Made by a program: the position numbers and the translations under genes. From positions 496,001 to 560,000 of the forward strand of contig CP131056.1 of assembly GCA_030657355.1 (NCBI GenBank): a stretch of DNA of 64,000 nt, written 5' to 3'. Below are positions 49,144 to 58,335 of the stretch, one piece after another (within the stretch, counting starts at the first letter, position 1; each line of letters begins with the position of its first letter). Below the pieces are notes generated by a model that saw only the letters and a list, made by a program, of their open reading frames with translations, did not search any database and was not told where the DNA came from. The DNA is from Radicibacter daui (GTDB taxonomy: Bacteria; Pseudomonadota; Alphaproteobacteria; Radicibacterales; Radicibacteraceae).

Positions 49144-49959
49144 GTGCCGTTTTTGCCTTCAGCTCCCGTTATCGCCCTGTCGCTCGCTTCCGGCAGTCTT
49201 GTCGGCTTTTCGCTCGGGCTTATTGGCGGGGGCGGCTCTATTCTGGCTGTGCCGCTGCTGCTCTATGTTGTGGGCATCAGCGATCCGCATGTTGCCATCG
49301 GCACCAGCGCACTGGCCGTGTCGGTCAATGCCTTCGCCAATCTTGGCCTGCATGCCCGGGCAGGGACGGTCAAATGGCGCTGTGCGCTGTTTTTCTCGTT
49401 CTTCGGCGTGATCGGGGCTTTTGCCGGCTCAAGCCTTGGCAAGCAGCTTGAAGGTGACCATCTGCTGGCAGCCTTTGCGGCTGTCATGCTGGTGGTGGCG
49501 CTCGTCATGCTGCGCAAATCCGGCGCTGCGGTGAACGCTGCCGGCGGCAAGGCCGATGTTCATTTGACGCCGCGCATGGCGCCCAAGCTCGGCAGCTTCG
49601 GGTTTCTCACCGGTTTTGCTTCCGGCTTCTTCGGCATTGGCGGCGGCTTTCTCATTGTGCCCGGCATCATGGCGGGCAGCGGCATGGCCATCCTGAATGC
49701 CATCGGCTCGTCGCTGTTTTCCGTCGGCAGCTTCGGCCTGACCACGGCCCTCAACTATGCCGCTTCGGGCCTTGTCGACTGGCCGGTGGCCGGGCTCTTC
49801 ATCGCCGGCGGGGTTGTCGGCGGGCTTGCCGGTATGCGCCTCGCCCTGCGGCTTGCCGGCCGCAAGGGCGTACTGATGCGCATCTTTGCCGGCGTCATCA
49901 TCGCCGTGGCGCTTTACATGCTTGTGCGCGAAGCGCTGCCGCTCTTCACCGGGGCGTAA
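49144..49959 (+). CDS. TauE/SafE family sulfite/sulfur-compound exporter
   Basis: A 271-aa membrane protein with about eight helices. The family repeat appears twice: GFSLGLIGGGGSILAVPLLL near the N-terminus and GFASGFFGIGGGFLIVPGIM in the second half. It would export sulfite or a related anion made when persulfide is oxidised by the Blh-like enzyme. The start is a GTG at 49144, because the frame upstream lies inside the previous gene and is not TauE-like. It is last in the three-gene operon. Confidence 0.9.
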   Translation: MPFLPSAPVIALSLASGSLVGFSLGLIGGGGSILAVPLLLYVVGISDPHVAIGTSALAVSVNAFANLGLHARAGTVKWRCALFFSFFGVIGAFAGSSLGKQLEGDHLLAAFAAVMLVVALVMLRKSGAAVNAAGGKADVHLTPRMAPKLGSFGFLTGFASGFFGIGGGFLIVPGIMAGSGMAILNAIGSSLFSVGSFGLTTALNYAASGLVDWPVAGLFIAGGVVGGLAGMRLALRLAGRKGVLMRIFAGVIIAVALYMLVREALPLFTGA

Positions 49960-49963
49960 GGGT

Positions 49964-52792
49964 TCAGGCCGTTTCGCTCACCGGGTCGGCCAGCACCTCT
50001 TCCAGCGCACTGCGCACCTGGTTCAGCTTGCCTTCATGCGCGATCTTCATGCCGAAGACGTCGCGAACATAGAACACGTCCACCACATTGGTGCCCCAGG
50101 TGCCGATCTTGGCGGTGCCGATCTGGATGTTGAGGCGGGTGAGGGCACGCGTCAGCTCATAAAGCAAGCCGATACGGTCGCGGCCATTGACCTCGATGAC
50201 GGTGAAATTCTTCGACGCCGTGTTGTCGATGAGCACGCGCGGCTCGGTGGCGAACAGGCGCGATTTGGAGCGCATGGCCTGACGGCGCTTGGCCAGCTCG
50301 GTGTCGATACGCAGCCGGCCTTCCAGCGTCTTTTCGATGATCTCGGGCAGTCGGGAGAGAATCTGCGGCCCGTCCGGCGCCTCGCCCTGCACGTCCTGGA
50401 TGGTAAAGACGTCCAGTGCCATACCGTTGGTGAAGGTGAAGATACGTGCGTCGACGATGCTGGCGCCCGAAGCGGCAATGGCGCCGGCCAGCCGGTTGAA
50501 AAGGCCGGCATGGTCCTGGGTATAGACGGTGACGGTGGAGACGCCGCGGCGCTGGTGCACCTCGACATCTACGGCCAGCCGCTCGCCGCTGCGCTCGGCC
50601 TTGCGGATGAGCCCCGCCTGCTGGGCCAGCGTTCGTGCGGGGAAAGAAAGCCAGTAACCCGGATATCCCAGCGCCTTGAACTTCTCGATCTGCTCGTTCG
50701 TCCAGGGACTGTCGCCTTTTTCAGCCAGCAGCAGTTCGGCGGCCTCCGCCTGCACCGAGGCCACGCGCCGGTCGGTCGTCTCCTGGCTGAGGTTGCCGGT
50801 GAGATAGTCGTTGGTCTGGTTGAACATCTGCCTGAGCAGCGTCGCTTTCCAGGCATTCCAGCGCCCGGGGCCGACGGCGCGGATATCGCAGGCGGTCAGG
50901 ATCAGCAGCAGGCGCAGGCGCTGGGGGGAGCGCACCAGCGTCGCCATGTCGGCAATGGTCTTGGGGTCTTCAAGGTCGCGTTTCAGCGCGGCGTCTGACA
51001 TGGCGAGGTGCCAGCGCACCAGCCAGGCCACCGTCTCCGTTTCTTCGGGTGTAAAGCCCCAGCGCGGGCAGATCTTCCGGGCCACGCGGGCGCCGAGAAT
51101 GGAATGGTCGCCGCCGCGCCCCTTGGCGATATCGTGCAGGAACATGGCGGCGTAAAGCGCCCGCCGGCTCGGCTTGTCCTCGCGGATATGCTCGAAAAGC
51201 TTGGTCGCCAGCGGCAGTTCGTCCTTGACGCTGCCCTTTTCGATATCATGCACATTGCTGACGGCGATGAGCGTATGCTCATCCACCGTGTAACAATGGT
51301 ACATGTCGTACTGCATCTGGGCGACGACACGGCCGAAATCGGGAATGAAGCGCCCCAGCACTCCGGCCTCGTTCATGGCCCTGAGCGTCGGCATCGGGTT
51401 CTGCTCGGAGGTCAGGATGTCGACGAACCAGCGGTTGGCTTCCGGATCGTTGCGGACCTTGTTGCCGATATTCTTGAGATCGCGCGAGATGAGGCGCAGC
51501 GCCGTCGGGTGAATATCCAGCCGGTCGCGGTGCATGATCCAGAACAGGCGGATCATGTCGCGCGGCTCGTCCTTGAAGTGGCGGTCATTGCGCACGGAAA
51601 GGCGCCCGCCCTCATTGGCAAAACCGTCGATCTCGCTCTGCGCGGCCGAGCGGCGCAGCAGGCTGAGGCGCGGCGCGCGCTTGGTTTCGCTTTCCAGATG
51701 CGCACACAGCACGCGGGTCAGGTCTCCCACATCCTTGGCGATGAGGAAGTAGTGCTTCATGAAGCGCTCGACGCCCTGCGTGCCGGCATGGTCGGTATAA
51801 TGCAGGCGGTCGGCGATGGTTTTCTGCACGTCGAAGGTCAGCCGGTCTTCTGCCCGTCCCGTCAGGGCGTGCAACTGGCAGCGTACCGTCCACAGGAAAT
51901 CCGCCGCCTTCTCGAACCGCTGCGATTCCTCGGGTGTGAAGACGCCTTTTTCCACCAGCGCGGCGCCGTTGTCGGCGCGGTAGGTGAACTTGGCGATCCA
52001 GAACAGGGTGTGCAGGTCGCGCAGGCCGCCCTTGGCTTCCTTGATGTTGGGCTCAAGCACATAGCGGCTATCGCCAAAGCGCTGGTGTCGCTCGTCGCGC
52101 TCCAGCAGCTTGTCGCGGATGAAGTTTGCCGCTCCACCCTGCATTATTTCTTTATCGTAACGTTTTCGCAGCTCGGTAAAAAGCGGCTGGTGCCCGGCGA
52201 TATAGCGCGCTTCCAGAAGCGCGGTGGAGATGGTCAGGTCCTTGCGGGCCTGCTTCAGGCACTCCTCCACCGTGCGCACGGCATGCCCCACCTTGGGGCC
52301 CAGATCCCACAGCAGATAGAGGATGAACTCGACGACCTGCTCGATGCTGGAAGTGCGCTTGTAGGGCAGCAGGAACAGGAGATCGACATCCGATTCCGGG
52401 GCCATCTCGCCGCGCCCGTATCCGCCCGTGGCCACGATGCAGAACAGCTCGCCCGTCGTCGGGTTGGTCAGCGGATAGGCATGCGTGGTGGCGAAGCGGT
52501 AGATCGCCTGGACGAGGTTATCGACAAGGAAGGTGGTCTCATGCGTCGATTGCGGGCCGCCGCTGGTGCCCGTCTCCAGCCGGTGGGCTATTTCCGCCCG
52601 GCCCTGCTTCCAGTATTCGCGCAAGACCTCGAGCACCTGCTTGCGCCGTGCTTCGGGGTTTTTCTCACTGGCGGCAACCCCGTCCAGCGCGCCATTCAGC
52701 AGCGCCACATCGACGATGCTGGCGGGGCGGGCGACATGGGTGCTGCGGCGGCGGGGAGCGCGGGTGGTCACGACGTTCATGTCTGCTGACAT
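49964..52792 (-). CDS. glnD: [Protein-PII] uridylyltransferase / uridylyl-removing enzyme
   Basis: GlnD (942 aa) is the glutamine sensor that uridylylates PII proteins under nitrogen limitation and removes UMP when glutamine is abundant. The nucleotidyltransferase motif GGYGRGEMAPESDVDLL begins at residue 123. The HD domain carries DEHTLIAVSNVHDIEKGS and HDIAKGRGGDHSILGA. Two ACT domains end the protein (TVTVYTQDHAGLFNRLAGAI; EVNGRDRIGLLYELTRALT). All domains are intact. It is a single gene, convergent with the TauE/SafE gene 4 bp away. Confidence 0.97.
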   Translation of the reverse strand: MSADMNVVTTRAPRRRSTHVARPASIVDVALLNGALDGVAASEKNPEARRKQVLEVLREYWKQGRAEIAHRLETGTSGGPQSTHETTFLVDNLVQAIYRFATTHAYPLTNPTTGELFCIVATGGYGRGEMAPESDVDLLFLLPYKRTSSIEQVVEFILYLLWDLGPKVGHAVRTVEECLKQARKDLTISTALLEARYIAGHQPLFTELRKRYDKEIMQGGAANFIRDKLLERDERHQRFGDSRYVLEPNIKEAKGGLRDLHTLFWIAKFTYRADNGAALVEKGVFTPEESQRFEKAADFLWTVRCQLHALTGRAEDRLTFDVQKTIADRLHYTDHAGTQGVERFMKHYFLIAKDVGDLTRVLCAHLESETKRAPRLSLLRRSAAQSEIDGFANEGGRLSVRNDRHFKDEPRDMIRLFWIMHRDRLDIHPTALRLISRDLKNIGNKVRNDPEANRWFVDILTSEQNPMPTLRAMNEAGVLGRFIPDFGRVVAQMQYDMYHCYTVDEHTLIAVSNVHDIEKGSVKDELPLATKLFEHIREDKPSRRALYAAMFLHDIAKGRGGDHSILGARVARKICPRWGFTPEETETVAWLVRWHLAMSDAALKRDLEDPKTIADMATLVRSPQRLRLLLILTACDIRAVGPGRWNAWKATLLRQMFNQTNDYLTGNLSQETTDRRVASVQAEAAELLLAEKGDSPWTNEQIEKFKALGYPGYWLSFPARTLAQQAGLIRKAERSGERLAVDVEVHQRRGVSTVTVYTQDHAGLFNRLAGAIAASGASIVDARIFTFTNGMALDVFTIQDVQGEAPDGPQILSRLPEIIEKTLEGRLRIDTELAKRRQAMRSKSRLFATEPRVLIDNTASKNFTVIEVNGRDRIGLLYELTRALTRLNIQIGTAKIGTWGTNVVDVFYVRDVFGMKIAHEGKLNQVRSALEEVLADPVSETA

Positions 52793-52906
52793 GGGGGCAA
52801 CTGGTGGGGCCGGTCAAGACCGCGAATGGTCCCTATCCATCTGGAAAGCCTTGGCAGGCAGCGGGCCGGGGATGCCGTCCTGCCGCCCGCAGGGCTTCGG
52901 ACGTTT

Positions 52907-53815
52907 TCAGGGGGCTTTTGTCGCTACTGCTGCCTGCGGGGCGCGCTGCGGAAACCGGGCAAAGATCACCACATTGCCCATGAGGATGAGCGGCAGGCCG
53001 GCAATCGCCCCCGGCGTCCAGTGATATCCCTCCAGCATGGTGGAGACGACCAGGGCCACCAGCGGGAAAAGCACAGTGGCGTAGGCCGCACGGTCCGGCC
53101 CTACGCGCTTAACCAGCGAGAGATAGGCCATGAAGCCGATGACCGAGCCGGGGATGGCGAGATAGGCAAGGCTCCAGAAGAAGGCCGAGGTCACAGGCGT
53201 CGCAAAGCTGTGGCCGGTTGCCAGCAGGTAGATGCCCATGAAAAGTGTGCCCCAGGTCATGCCGCGCGCCACCGCATTGGGTAGGCCAGTGCCTGTGGCG
53301 GTTGCCCGCACGGAGACAAGGTTGCCGAGTGAGAAGACATAGGTGCCGGCAAGGGCAAGCCCGACACCAAGCGCCGTCTCGCCGCTCGCTTCCAGATGGG
53401 TGAAGGTTTCGCCGAAGAGCAGCGCGATGCCGCCGATGCCGAGCGTGGCACCGGCAAGAGCCCGCGCCGTCGGCCGCTTGCCGAAAAAGACCCACTGGTT
53501 GAAGGCGTTGAACACCGTCGCCATGGTGAAGACGACGGAGACGATGCCGCTCGCGATATGCTGGGAGGCGCTGTAGATCAGCACGAAATTGAGCCCGAAC
53601 AGCGAGGCACCCATGATGGCAAACCAGCGGTGGCGCCTGAGCGGCACGGCCTCCAGCTTGCGCAGCAGGGCCAGCAGCAGCCACATGACGAGCGCGGCAG
53701 CGGCAAAGCGCCAGAAGATGGAAAGCTCGGGCGGGATCATCTCCACCTGCACGCGGATGGCGTACCAGGTAAAGCCCCAGGCGGTGACGATCACGGCAAA
53801 GAGAAAGGCGGTCAT
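52907..53815 (-). CDS. EamA/DMT-family transporter
   Basis: A 302-aa inner-membrane protein with about ten helices in two EamA repeats. The first opens AVIVTAWGFTWYAIRVQVEM; the second includes VIGFMAYLSLVKRVGPDRAA and YATVLFPLVALVVSTMLEGY. DMT proteins of this type export metabolites such as amino acids; the substrate is unknown. It is divergent from an AraC-family gene, which may regulate it. Confidence 0.9.
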   Translation of the reverse strand: MTAFLFAVIVTAWGFTWYAIRVQVEMIPPELSIFWRFAAAALVMWLLLALLRKLEAVPLRRHRWFAIMGASLFGLNFVLIYSASQHIASGIVSVVFTMATVFNAFNQWVFFGKRPTARALAGATLGIGGIALLFGETFTHLEASGETALGVGLALAGTYVFSLGNLVSVRATATGTGLPNAVARGMTWGTLFMGIYLLATGHSFATPVTSAFFWSLAYLAIPGSVIGFMAYLSLVKRVGPDRAAYATVLFPLVALVVSTMLEGYHWTPGAIAGLPLILMGNVVIFARFPQRAPQAAVATKAP

Positions 53816-53937
53816 GGTGGCGGCTCTGTCGAAAGTAAAAGGCGCCAGCTTGCGGCTGGCTGCCGGTTATTGCCGGACAATGCGCCCGGACCCGCCGCGG
53901 CGTCTGCCATAAGGCGGGGGATTTTTGTCACGATCTT

Positions 53938-53960
53938 GCGGGAAAGTGTTTTTGTCCCGC
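53938..53960. promoter_or_regulatory. Inverted repeat in the EamA/AraC divergent region
   Basis: GCGGGA-N11-TCCCGC, a perfect 6-bp dyad in the 279-bp gap between the transporter and the AraC-family gene. It could be a regulator site or a leader hairpin. Confidence 0.25.
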
Positions 53961-54094
53961 GCCTCCGGTGGGGTGCTGTGGCCTGCGGCATTGTGCCGGC
54001 GGGCGAGCGGGTGTTTTCTTGGGAACAGACCAGTCCATATTTTTGCAGGAGCATGGCCGGTGGTCCCGAGAGGAACTGCCGGCAGCCTTGAGCA

Positions 54095-55000
54095 ATGAAC
54101 AACCCGGCGAATGCCAACCTCGATAACCTGACGGTCTTTGCCGAACTCAAGGGCAAGGGCGTGCCGCTGCGCGCCTCCGCCCGGTTTGGCGACGGGCTGG
54201 CGGCTGCCTTCTGGCAGCGGGACGAGGTGGTGATCACCAATTACGATGCCCCGAATCATCACACCCTGTCGCTTTATGTCGAAGGCGGTAACGGCTTTCG
54301 CCGGCTGGACAAGGGCGCAGCCGCGGCCGCCGGTTCCCGTTCCGGCTGCCTGTGCCTGATGCCCGCAGGCCTTTCGACAAACTGGGAAGTGAACGGCCCG
54401 GTCGATCTATTTCATCTTTATGTGCCGGAAGCCGCCTTTGGCCGGGTGGTGCTGCAGACGCTCGATCTAGACCCGGGGCAGGTGTCCCTGCGTGACGAGA
54501 CCTTTTTCCATGACGGCACGATCGAGGCGCTGGTGCGCTCGGCAGTACTGCCGCTCAGCTGGGATGAGCCGGCCGAGCGTATTGCCGTCACCCATACCGG
54601 TCAGGCATTGCTCGCCTATCTTGCCGCCCGCTTTACCGAACGCGGTCTCAAGCGCCTGCTGGCACGCGGCGGCCTCAGCCCGCGAGTGCTGAAGCGGGTG
54701 GCCGAGTATGTCGATGCCAATCTGGCGGCGGCTATCGCCATCGAGGATCTGGCTGCTGTGGCGGAGCTGAGCCCCTTCCATTTCGCGCGGATGTTCAAGC
54801 AGTCAACCGGCGAAAGCCCGCACGGTTATGTCACCCGTCAGCGGCTGGAGCAGGCGCAGCGCCTGCTGAAGGAGGGCGCCCTGCCGCTGGCGGAAGTGGC
54901 GCTTGCCTGCGGCTTTTCCAGCCAGAGCCATTTCACCCTGCGGTTCCGGGAGCAGACGGGCATCACCCCGCGTCAGTTCGCCCTCGCCGCCGCCAGCTGA
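54095..55000 (+). CDS. AraC-family transcriptional regulator
   Basis: A 301-aa regulator. The C-terminal double helix-turn-helix (about 200-300) includes AAAIAIEDLAAVAELSPFHF, ARMFKQSTGESPHGYVTRQR and ALACGFSSQSHFTLRFREQT. The N-terminal about 180 residues form a cupin-like effector domain (SGCLCLMPAGLSTNWEVNGP). The effector is unknown. It is divergent from the EamA transporter, its most likely target, and convergent with the chromate transporter pair. Confidence 0.92.
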   Translation: MNNPANANLDNLTVFAELKGKGVPLRASARFGDGLAAAFWQRDEVVITNYDAPNHHTLSLYVEGGNGFRRLDKGAAAAAGSRSGCLCLMPAGLSTNWEVNGPVDLFHLYVPEAAFGRVVLQTLDLDPGQVSLRDETFFHDGTIEALVRSAVLPLSWDEPAERIAVTHTGQALLAYLAARFTERGLKRLLARGGLSPRVLKRVAEYVDANLAAAIAIEDLAAVAELSPFHFARMFKQSTGESPHGYVTRQRLEQAQRLLKEGALPLAEVALACGFSSQSHFTLRFREQTGITPRQFALAAAS

Positions 55001-55003
55001 TCG

Positions 55004-55546
55004 TCAGCCGCCGATACCCGCCAGCCCCGCCAGCGCGCCGGCTGCCAGCAGCCACAGCGGATGCCAGCGCGTCATCAGCGAGAAGATGGCGACCACGGCT
55101 GTGACCGTCAGCAGCGTCCATTGATGCACGCTGGCTTCGGTGATCAGCAGGGCGCTGGCCAGCACAAGGCCGATGGTCACCGGGGCAAGGCCGTTCTGGA
55201 TGATCTTGCGCCACGGCGCATCCTTGAAGCGTTCCCACACCTGCATGACAAGCGCGGTGACGATCGAGGAAGGCCCGAACTTGGCGAGGGAGACGACCAG
55301 CGCACCCTGCCAGCTTGCCACTCGCCAGCCCACCAGGGTCGCCACCATCATGTTGGGGCCGGGCGCTGCCTGGGCGAGGGCGAAGAGGGCACTGAATTCC
55401 TGCGCGCTCATCCAGCCATGCACCTCCACCACCTGCCTTTGCATCTCCGGCAGCACGGTGTTGGCGCCACCAAAGGCGAGCAGGGAAAGTTCGGCAAAGA
55501 TGCCGGCAAGGGCGATGAGGGTCGCGGTCACAGCCAGCGCCTCCAC
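55004..55546 (-). CDS. Chromate transporter, second half-subunit
   Basis: A 180-aa membrane protein of the short-chain CHR family. The family motif is FAELSLLAFGGANTVLPEMQ with VEVHGWMSAQEFSALFALAQ and AAPGPNMMVATLVGW. It needs the partner half encoded just upstream to form a ChrA-like exporter. The start overlaps the end of the partner gene by 19 bp. The natural anion may be chromate or something else. Confidence 0.9.
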   Translation of the reverse strand: MEALAVTATLIALAGIFAELSLLAFGGANTVLPEMQRQVVEVHGWMSAQEFSALFALAQAAPGPNMMVATLVGWRVASWQGALVVSLAKFGPSSIVTALVMQVWERFKDAPWRKIIQNGLAPVTIGLVLASALLITEASVHQWTLLTVTAVVAIFSLMTRWHPLWLLAAGALAGLAGIGG

Positions 55547-56106
55547 GAGAGGAACACGCTCACTGGCATCAGCACCAGCAGGGTCGGCAACAGCGGCAGG
55601 CGCAGCAGGGCCACGGCGGTAAATCCGGCCAGGATGACCAGCATGGCAACCGGCCGCTTCAGCATCGGCAGCAGCATGCGGATGGACATGGCGACCAGCA
55701 GGCCGGCGGCGGCGGCGGAAAGCCCGGCGAAGAGCCGCTGCAGGTGCGGTTCATCCTGGTAATGGCCATAGAGGATGCCGAGCGCGATGATGATGAGAGA
55801 CGGCGCCGCGATCAGGCCGGTTACCGCAGCAAAAGCGCCGAGCGCGCCGCGGAATTTCAGCCCCAGCGCCACCGCCATGTTGATGATGTTGCCGCCGGGC
55901 AGGAACTGGCAAAGCCCCAGCATGTCGGTGAATTCCGCCGCCGTCAGCCAGCCGCGTTTTTCCACCATCACCCGGCGCGCCAGCGGCAGCACACCGCCAA
56001 AGCCCATGAGGCCGATGGAGAGAAAACCGGTAAAGAGCTCGCGCGCCGTCGGCCCCGGAGGCCGGGTTTCGGCAGCAACATCGCTGGTGGAGGTGGTCAG
56101 GGACAT
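55528..56106 (-). CDS. Chromate transporter, first half-subunit
   Basis: A 192-aa short-chain CHR protein. The motif FLSIGLMGFGGVLPLARRVM is followed by KRGWLTAAEFTDMLGLCQFL and PGGNIINMAVALGLKFRG. The start at 56106 begins a normal N-terminus; an upstream ATG at 56205 would add 33 residues that look non-coding and overlap the regulatory dyad. It is first of the two-gene operon and divergent from a LysR-family gene. Confidence 0.9.
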   Translation of the reverse strand: MSLTTSTSDVAAETRPPGPTARELFTGFLSIGLMGFGGVLPLARRVMVEKRGWLTAAEFTDMLGLCQFLPGGNIINMAVALGLKFRGALGAFAAVTGLIAAPSLIIIALGILYGHYQDEPHLQRLFAGLSAAAAGLLVAMSIRMLLPMLKRPVAMLVILAGFTAVALLRLPLLPTLLVLMPVSVFLSWRRWL

Positions 56107-56200
56107 GGGGCGAGCCTTGGGGGAGGCGGCGGCCTTTTGAGAGCCGTCAGTACGCTTCCTTTTTCGCCCGGCATTTTTCAGATGTCCAATATATGATAAT

Positions 56201-56222
56201 CTCAAAATCCATATGTTTTGAG
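56201..56222. promoter_or_regulatory. Candidate LysR binding site
   Basis: A perfect 7-8-7 inverted repeat, CTCAAAA with TTTTGAG, in an AT-rich divergent region. It ends 8 bp before the LysR start codon at 56231, so binding would also cover that gene's ribosome site. Confidence 0.5.
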
Positions 56223-56230
56223 TATGAAGT

Positions 56231-57148
56231 ATGATTGAGCTGCGCCACCTGCGTTACTTCATCGCCGTTGCCGAGGAAGGGCATGTGACCCGCGCATCGG
56301 AGCGGCTTGGCATCGCCCAGCCGCCGCTCAGCCAGCAGATCAAGGCACTGGAGGAAGCTGTCGGCACGCCGCTCTTCATCCGCCATCCGCGCGGGGTGAG
56401 CCTGACGGATGCCGGTACGCGTTTTCTGGAAGGCGCACGGGCGACCATGGCGACGCTGGAAGAGACGCTGGATGCCACCCGCCGCACAGCCCGCGGCGAG
56501 CAGGGGCGCCTTGCCGTCGGCTTCACCAGTTCGGTTGCCTTCCATGCCATCGTGCCCGCTTCGATCAGCCGCTATCGCCGGCTTTACCCGCAGGTGTCGC
56601 TGGCGCTGGAAGAGAGCATTACCGCTGACCTGATGGATGCGTTGTTCGCCGGCCGGCTCGACATCGCCTTTGCCCGCCTGCCACCGGAAATCCCGCCGCA
56701 TGTCCGGCTGGAGCCGCTGCTGGATGAGGAGATGCTGGTGGCTCTGCCGCCCAGCCATCCTTTGGCGGCCGGCGGGCCGGAGGAGCCCATCGAGCTTCTG
56801 CGCCTTGCCGAAGAGACCTTCATTCTCTATCGCCGGCCCAGCGGCCCCGGCCTATACGACACCATCATCGCCGCTTGCCGCAGTGCCGGGTTCAGCCCCC
56901 GGATCGGGCAGGAAGCACCGCGTATGCTGGCAACGCTCAGCCTCGTTGCCTCCGGCCTCGGCGTCTCCATCATCCCGGCCTCCATGCGCCGGATCGATCC
57001 GGGCGGCATTGCCTACCGCCGGGTGGCCGGGGCGCCGGGTCTCGTTGCCCCGCTCTATCTCATCTATCAGCCCGATACGCTTTCCGGCGCCACACGCCGG
57101 CTTATCGAGGTGGTGCGGGAAGAACTTCCGGGCCTTGCCGGCCACTAG
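56231..57148 (+). CDS. LysR-family transcriptional regulator
   Basis: A 305-aa LysR protein close to the BenM/CatR/CbbR-like group. The helix-turn-helix region is IELRHLRYFIAVAEEGHVTR, then ASERLGIAQPPLSQQIKALE. The effector domain follows from about residue 90 (GRLAVGFTSSVAFHAIVPAS; ARLPPEIPPHVRLEPLLDEE). It is divergent from the chromate transporter pair and most likely controls it. The effector is unknown. Confidence 0.92.
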   Translation: MIELRHLRYFIAVAEEGHVTRASERLGIAQPPLSQQIKALEEAVGTPLFIRHPRGVSLTDAGTRFLEGARATMATLEETLDATRRTARGEQGRLAVGFTSSVAFHAIVPASISRYRRLYPQVSLALEESITADLMDALFAGRLDIAFARLPPEIPPHVRLEPLLDEEMLVALPPSHPLAAGGPEEPIELLRLAEETFILYRRPSGPGLYDTIIAACRSAGFSPRIGQEAPRMLATLSLVASGLGVSIIPASMRRIDPGGIAYRRVAGAPGLVAPLYLIYQPDTLSGATRRLIEVVREELPGLAGH

Positions 57149-57268
57149 AGGCTCCGCCGGATTGTTGTGCTTCCGGCATAGATCTGTTTTCCGGAATCTT
57201 GTTTTGCGCTTACCGAATTCCCTTTTATGCTCGTTTCCAGCTTCCGGTCGGAAAACAAGGAGGCAGAC

Positions 57269-58165
57269 ATGGGAGAGTTCGGTGTCCGGGAGACGCATGG
57301 CATCCTCCTTCGCAAGGAGAATGACTATGTGGCTTCCAGCGAAGGCCTTGGCTGGCAGTCCGCTTTTGTTTCCGCGCAGCGCGAGAAGCCATACGAGGAT
57401 GCGTATGGCGCGGTGCCTGACCATCTGATCATCCTGCATCTGGATGGTTATGTGAAAGTCGATCGCTGGGTCGGTGTCAGCCGTGAAAGCCGGATGATTG
57501 CGCCTGGCGGCACCTTCATTGTGCCCGGCGGGATGGATTTTCGCGTCCGGCTCAACGATCCGCTGAGCACTGTGCATTTTTATCTGCGCCACAATGTGCT
57601 GCAGGAGGTGGCGGGCGAGCTATGGAAGGGTGATCCCGACCAGATCGAATATCTGCCGCGCATCGGCGATGCCGACCCGCTGATAGAGCGCCTTATCCTG
57701 TCGCTGCGTGACGAGCTGGCGGGCGGCAATGTGCTGGGTCATGCCTATGTCGACTATGTCGTGCGTCTGGTGGCGGCCCGGCTGATCCGCAACCACTCCT
57801 CCGCCCACCAGCGTTTTGCCGGGGCTGTGGCTACCACGGGTGACATCCAGCGCAAGATCGCGCGGGCGACGGAGTTCGTGCAGTCCCGGTTGCACCGTTC
57901 TATCCAGCTGGACGAGATTGCCGCCGAGCTCGAAATCAGCGTTTCCCAGTTGGCCCGCCTGTTCAATCGCGCGCTGGGGCAGCCGCCGCATCGTTTCATC
58001 ATCAACCTGCGGGTCGCCCGGGCGCGAGAATTCCTTGCTACTTCCGACCTGCCGATTGCCGAGATCGCGCTCGCCTGTGGCTTTTCGCACCAGGAACACA
58101 TGACGCGTATCTTTCGGCGCGAGATCGGTCTGACGCCGGCTGCCTATCGCCGCTCAATCTCCTGA
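57269..58165 (+). CDS. AraC-family transcriptional regulator
   Basis: A 298-aa regulator. An AraC-type double helix-turn-helix covers about residues 205-298 (SIQLDEIAAELEISVSQLAR; IAEIALACGFSHQEHMTRIF). The N-terminal domain resembles a cupin (MIAPGGTFIVPGGMDFRVRL). The start at 57269 follows AAGGAGG; an upstream ATG at 57227 lacks this. It precedes the maleylacetate reductase and importer genes on the same strand after 170 bp, so it probably activates them in response to an aromatic compound. Confidence 0.9.
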   Translation: MGEFGVRETHGILLRKENDYVASSEGLGWQSAFVSAQREKPYEDAYGAVPDHLIILHLDGYVKVDRWVGVSRESRMIAPGGTFIVPGGMDFRVRLNDPLSTVHFYLRHNVLQEVAGELWKGDPDQIEYLPRIGDADPLIERLILSLRDELAGGNVLGHAYVDYVVRLVAARLIRNHSSAHQRFAGAVATTGDIQRKIARATEFVQSRLHRSIQLDEIAAELEISVSQLARLFNRALGQPPHRFIINLRVARAREFLATSDLPIAEIALACGFSHQEHMTRIFRREIGLTPAAYRRSIS

Positions 58166-58335
58166 GGAGCCACCCGTCAAGCACAGTCCGGCCAGCCTTC
58201 GTTGCATGCGCGGAACATGCAGGGTGGCTGATTGTTGTGTGCAGGATCTGCTTGCCGAGGCCGTGCATTCTTTCCGGCAATGGAGAGGCAGCCCGATAAG
58301 AAGCGCCTCCCACGCCGGGGAGTGGCGCCGAGATC

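Noticed and set aside
53938-53960. Possible riboswitch-like structure in the AraC/EamA gap
   Set aside because: Only one 6-bp dyad is visible and no conserved aptamer pattern could be recognised, so no RNA element is claimed.
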